A stretch of 6,163 bases of DNA from a bacterium. GTDB lineage: Bacteria > Verrucomicrobiota > Verrucomicrobiia > Limisphaerales > J093. This document shows positions 6,111 to 6,163 of the stretch, piece by piece. Under the pieces are notes generated by a model. It had not been told where the DNA came from. It made no database searches and saw only the letters and a program-made list of their open reading frames with translations. The stretch's first letter is position 1; every line of letters starts with the position of its first letter. The stretch is taken from positions 1 through 6,163 of the forward strand of contig JAJXTA010000194.1 in assembly GCA_021784265.1 (NCBI GenBank), written 5' to 3'. The position numbers and the translations under genes were made by a program.

Positions 6111-6163
6111 CCCAAACCCCTTTCCCCGGACGACGTGGGCGCTTGGCCCTACCCCTCGGGCGG
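6111..6163. other. Right-edge segment upstream of the TPR gene start
   Basis: These 53 bases contain no stop in the TPR gene's frame, so they may be coding or leader sequence. A purine-rich GGGGAAAGGGG (minus strand) lies 6 bases before the GTG at 6108-6110 and could be its ribosome binding site. No promoter can be named. Confidence 0.4.

Overview
The window looks like a piece of a G+C-rich bacterial chromosome, most likely from the Planctomycetota (moderate to low confidence). The reasons are the high G+C, the run of large exported proteins with no clear family, and two copies of a short G+C-rich sequence that I recall as a dispersed repeat in planctomycete genomes. The last point is from memory and was not checked. 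A verrucomicrobial or related origin is not excluded.

Almost all of the window is coding, and every credible gene is on the minus strand, so transcription runs from right to left. In that order they are: a TPR-like exported protein of 727 residues (3927-6110, frame open to the right edge); a secreted matrixin-type zinc metalloprotease with a beta-rich or Ig-like N-terminal part (2289-3881); an exported alpha-helical protein with HEAT-like repeats and a beta-rich C-terminal domain (725-2269); and the first 227 codons of an exported helical protein that runs off the left edge (1-681). The gaps are 45, 19 and 43 bases, with no terminator-like hairpin plus T-run between the genes, so they probably form one operon. 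No promoter could be assigned, because only 53 bases lie upstream of the first listed start.

All four products begin with a predicted signal peptide, so they are expected to work outside the cytoplasm. TPR and HEAT-like proteins usually act as binding scaffolds, and the matrixin supplies the only recognisable catalytic site. The best functional guess is an envelope or secreted module built around proteolysis with helical-repeat partners. This is inference; no substrate can be named.

The unusual structure is mostly repeats inside genes: a 27-base repeat present twice, in the same frame, in the TPR gene; a 20-base perfect palindrome in a linker of the same gene; and a low-complexity, repeat-built linker in the left-edge gene. 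A perfect hairpin also covers the ribosome binding site of the left-edge gene. I see no RNA genes, CRISPR array, insertion sequence or transposase.
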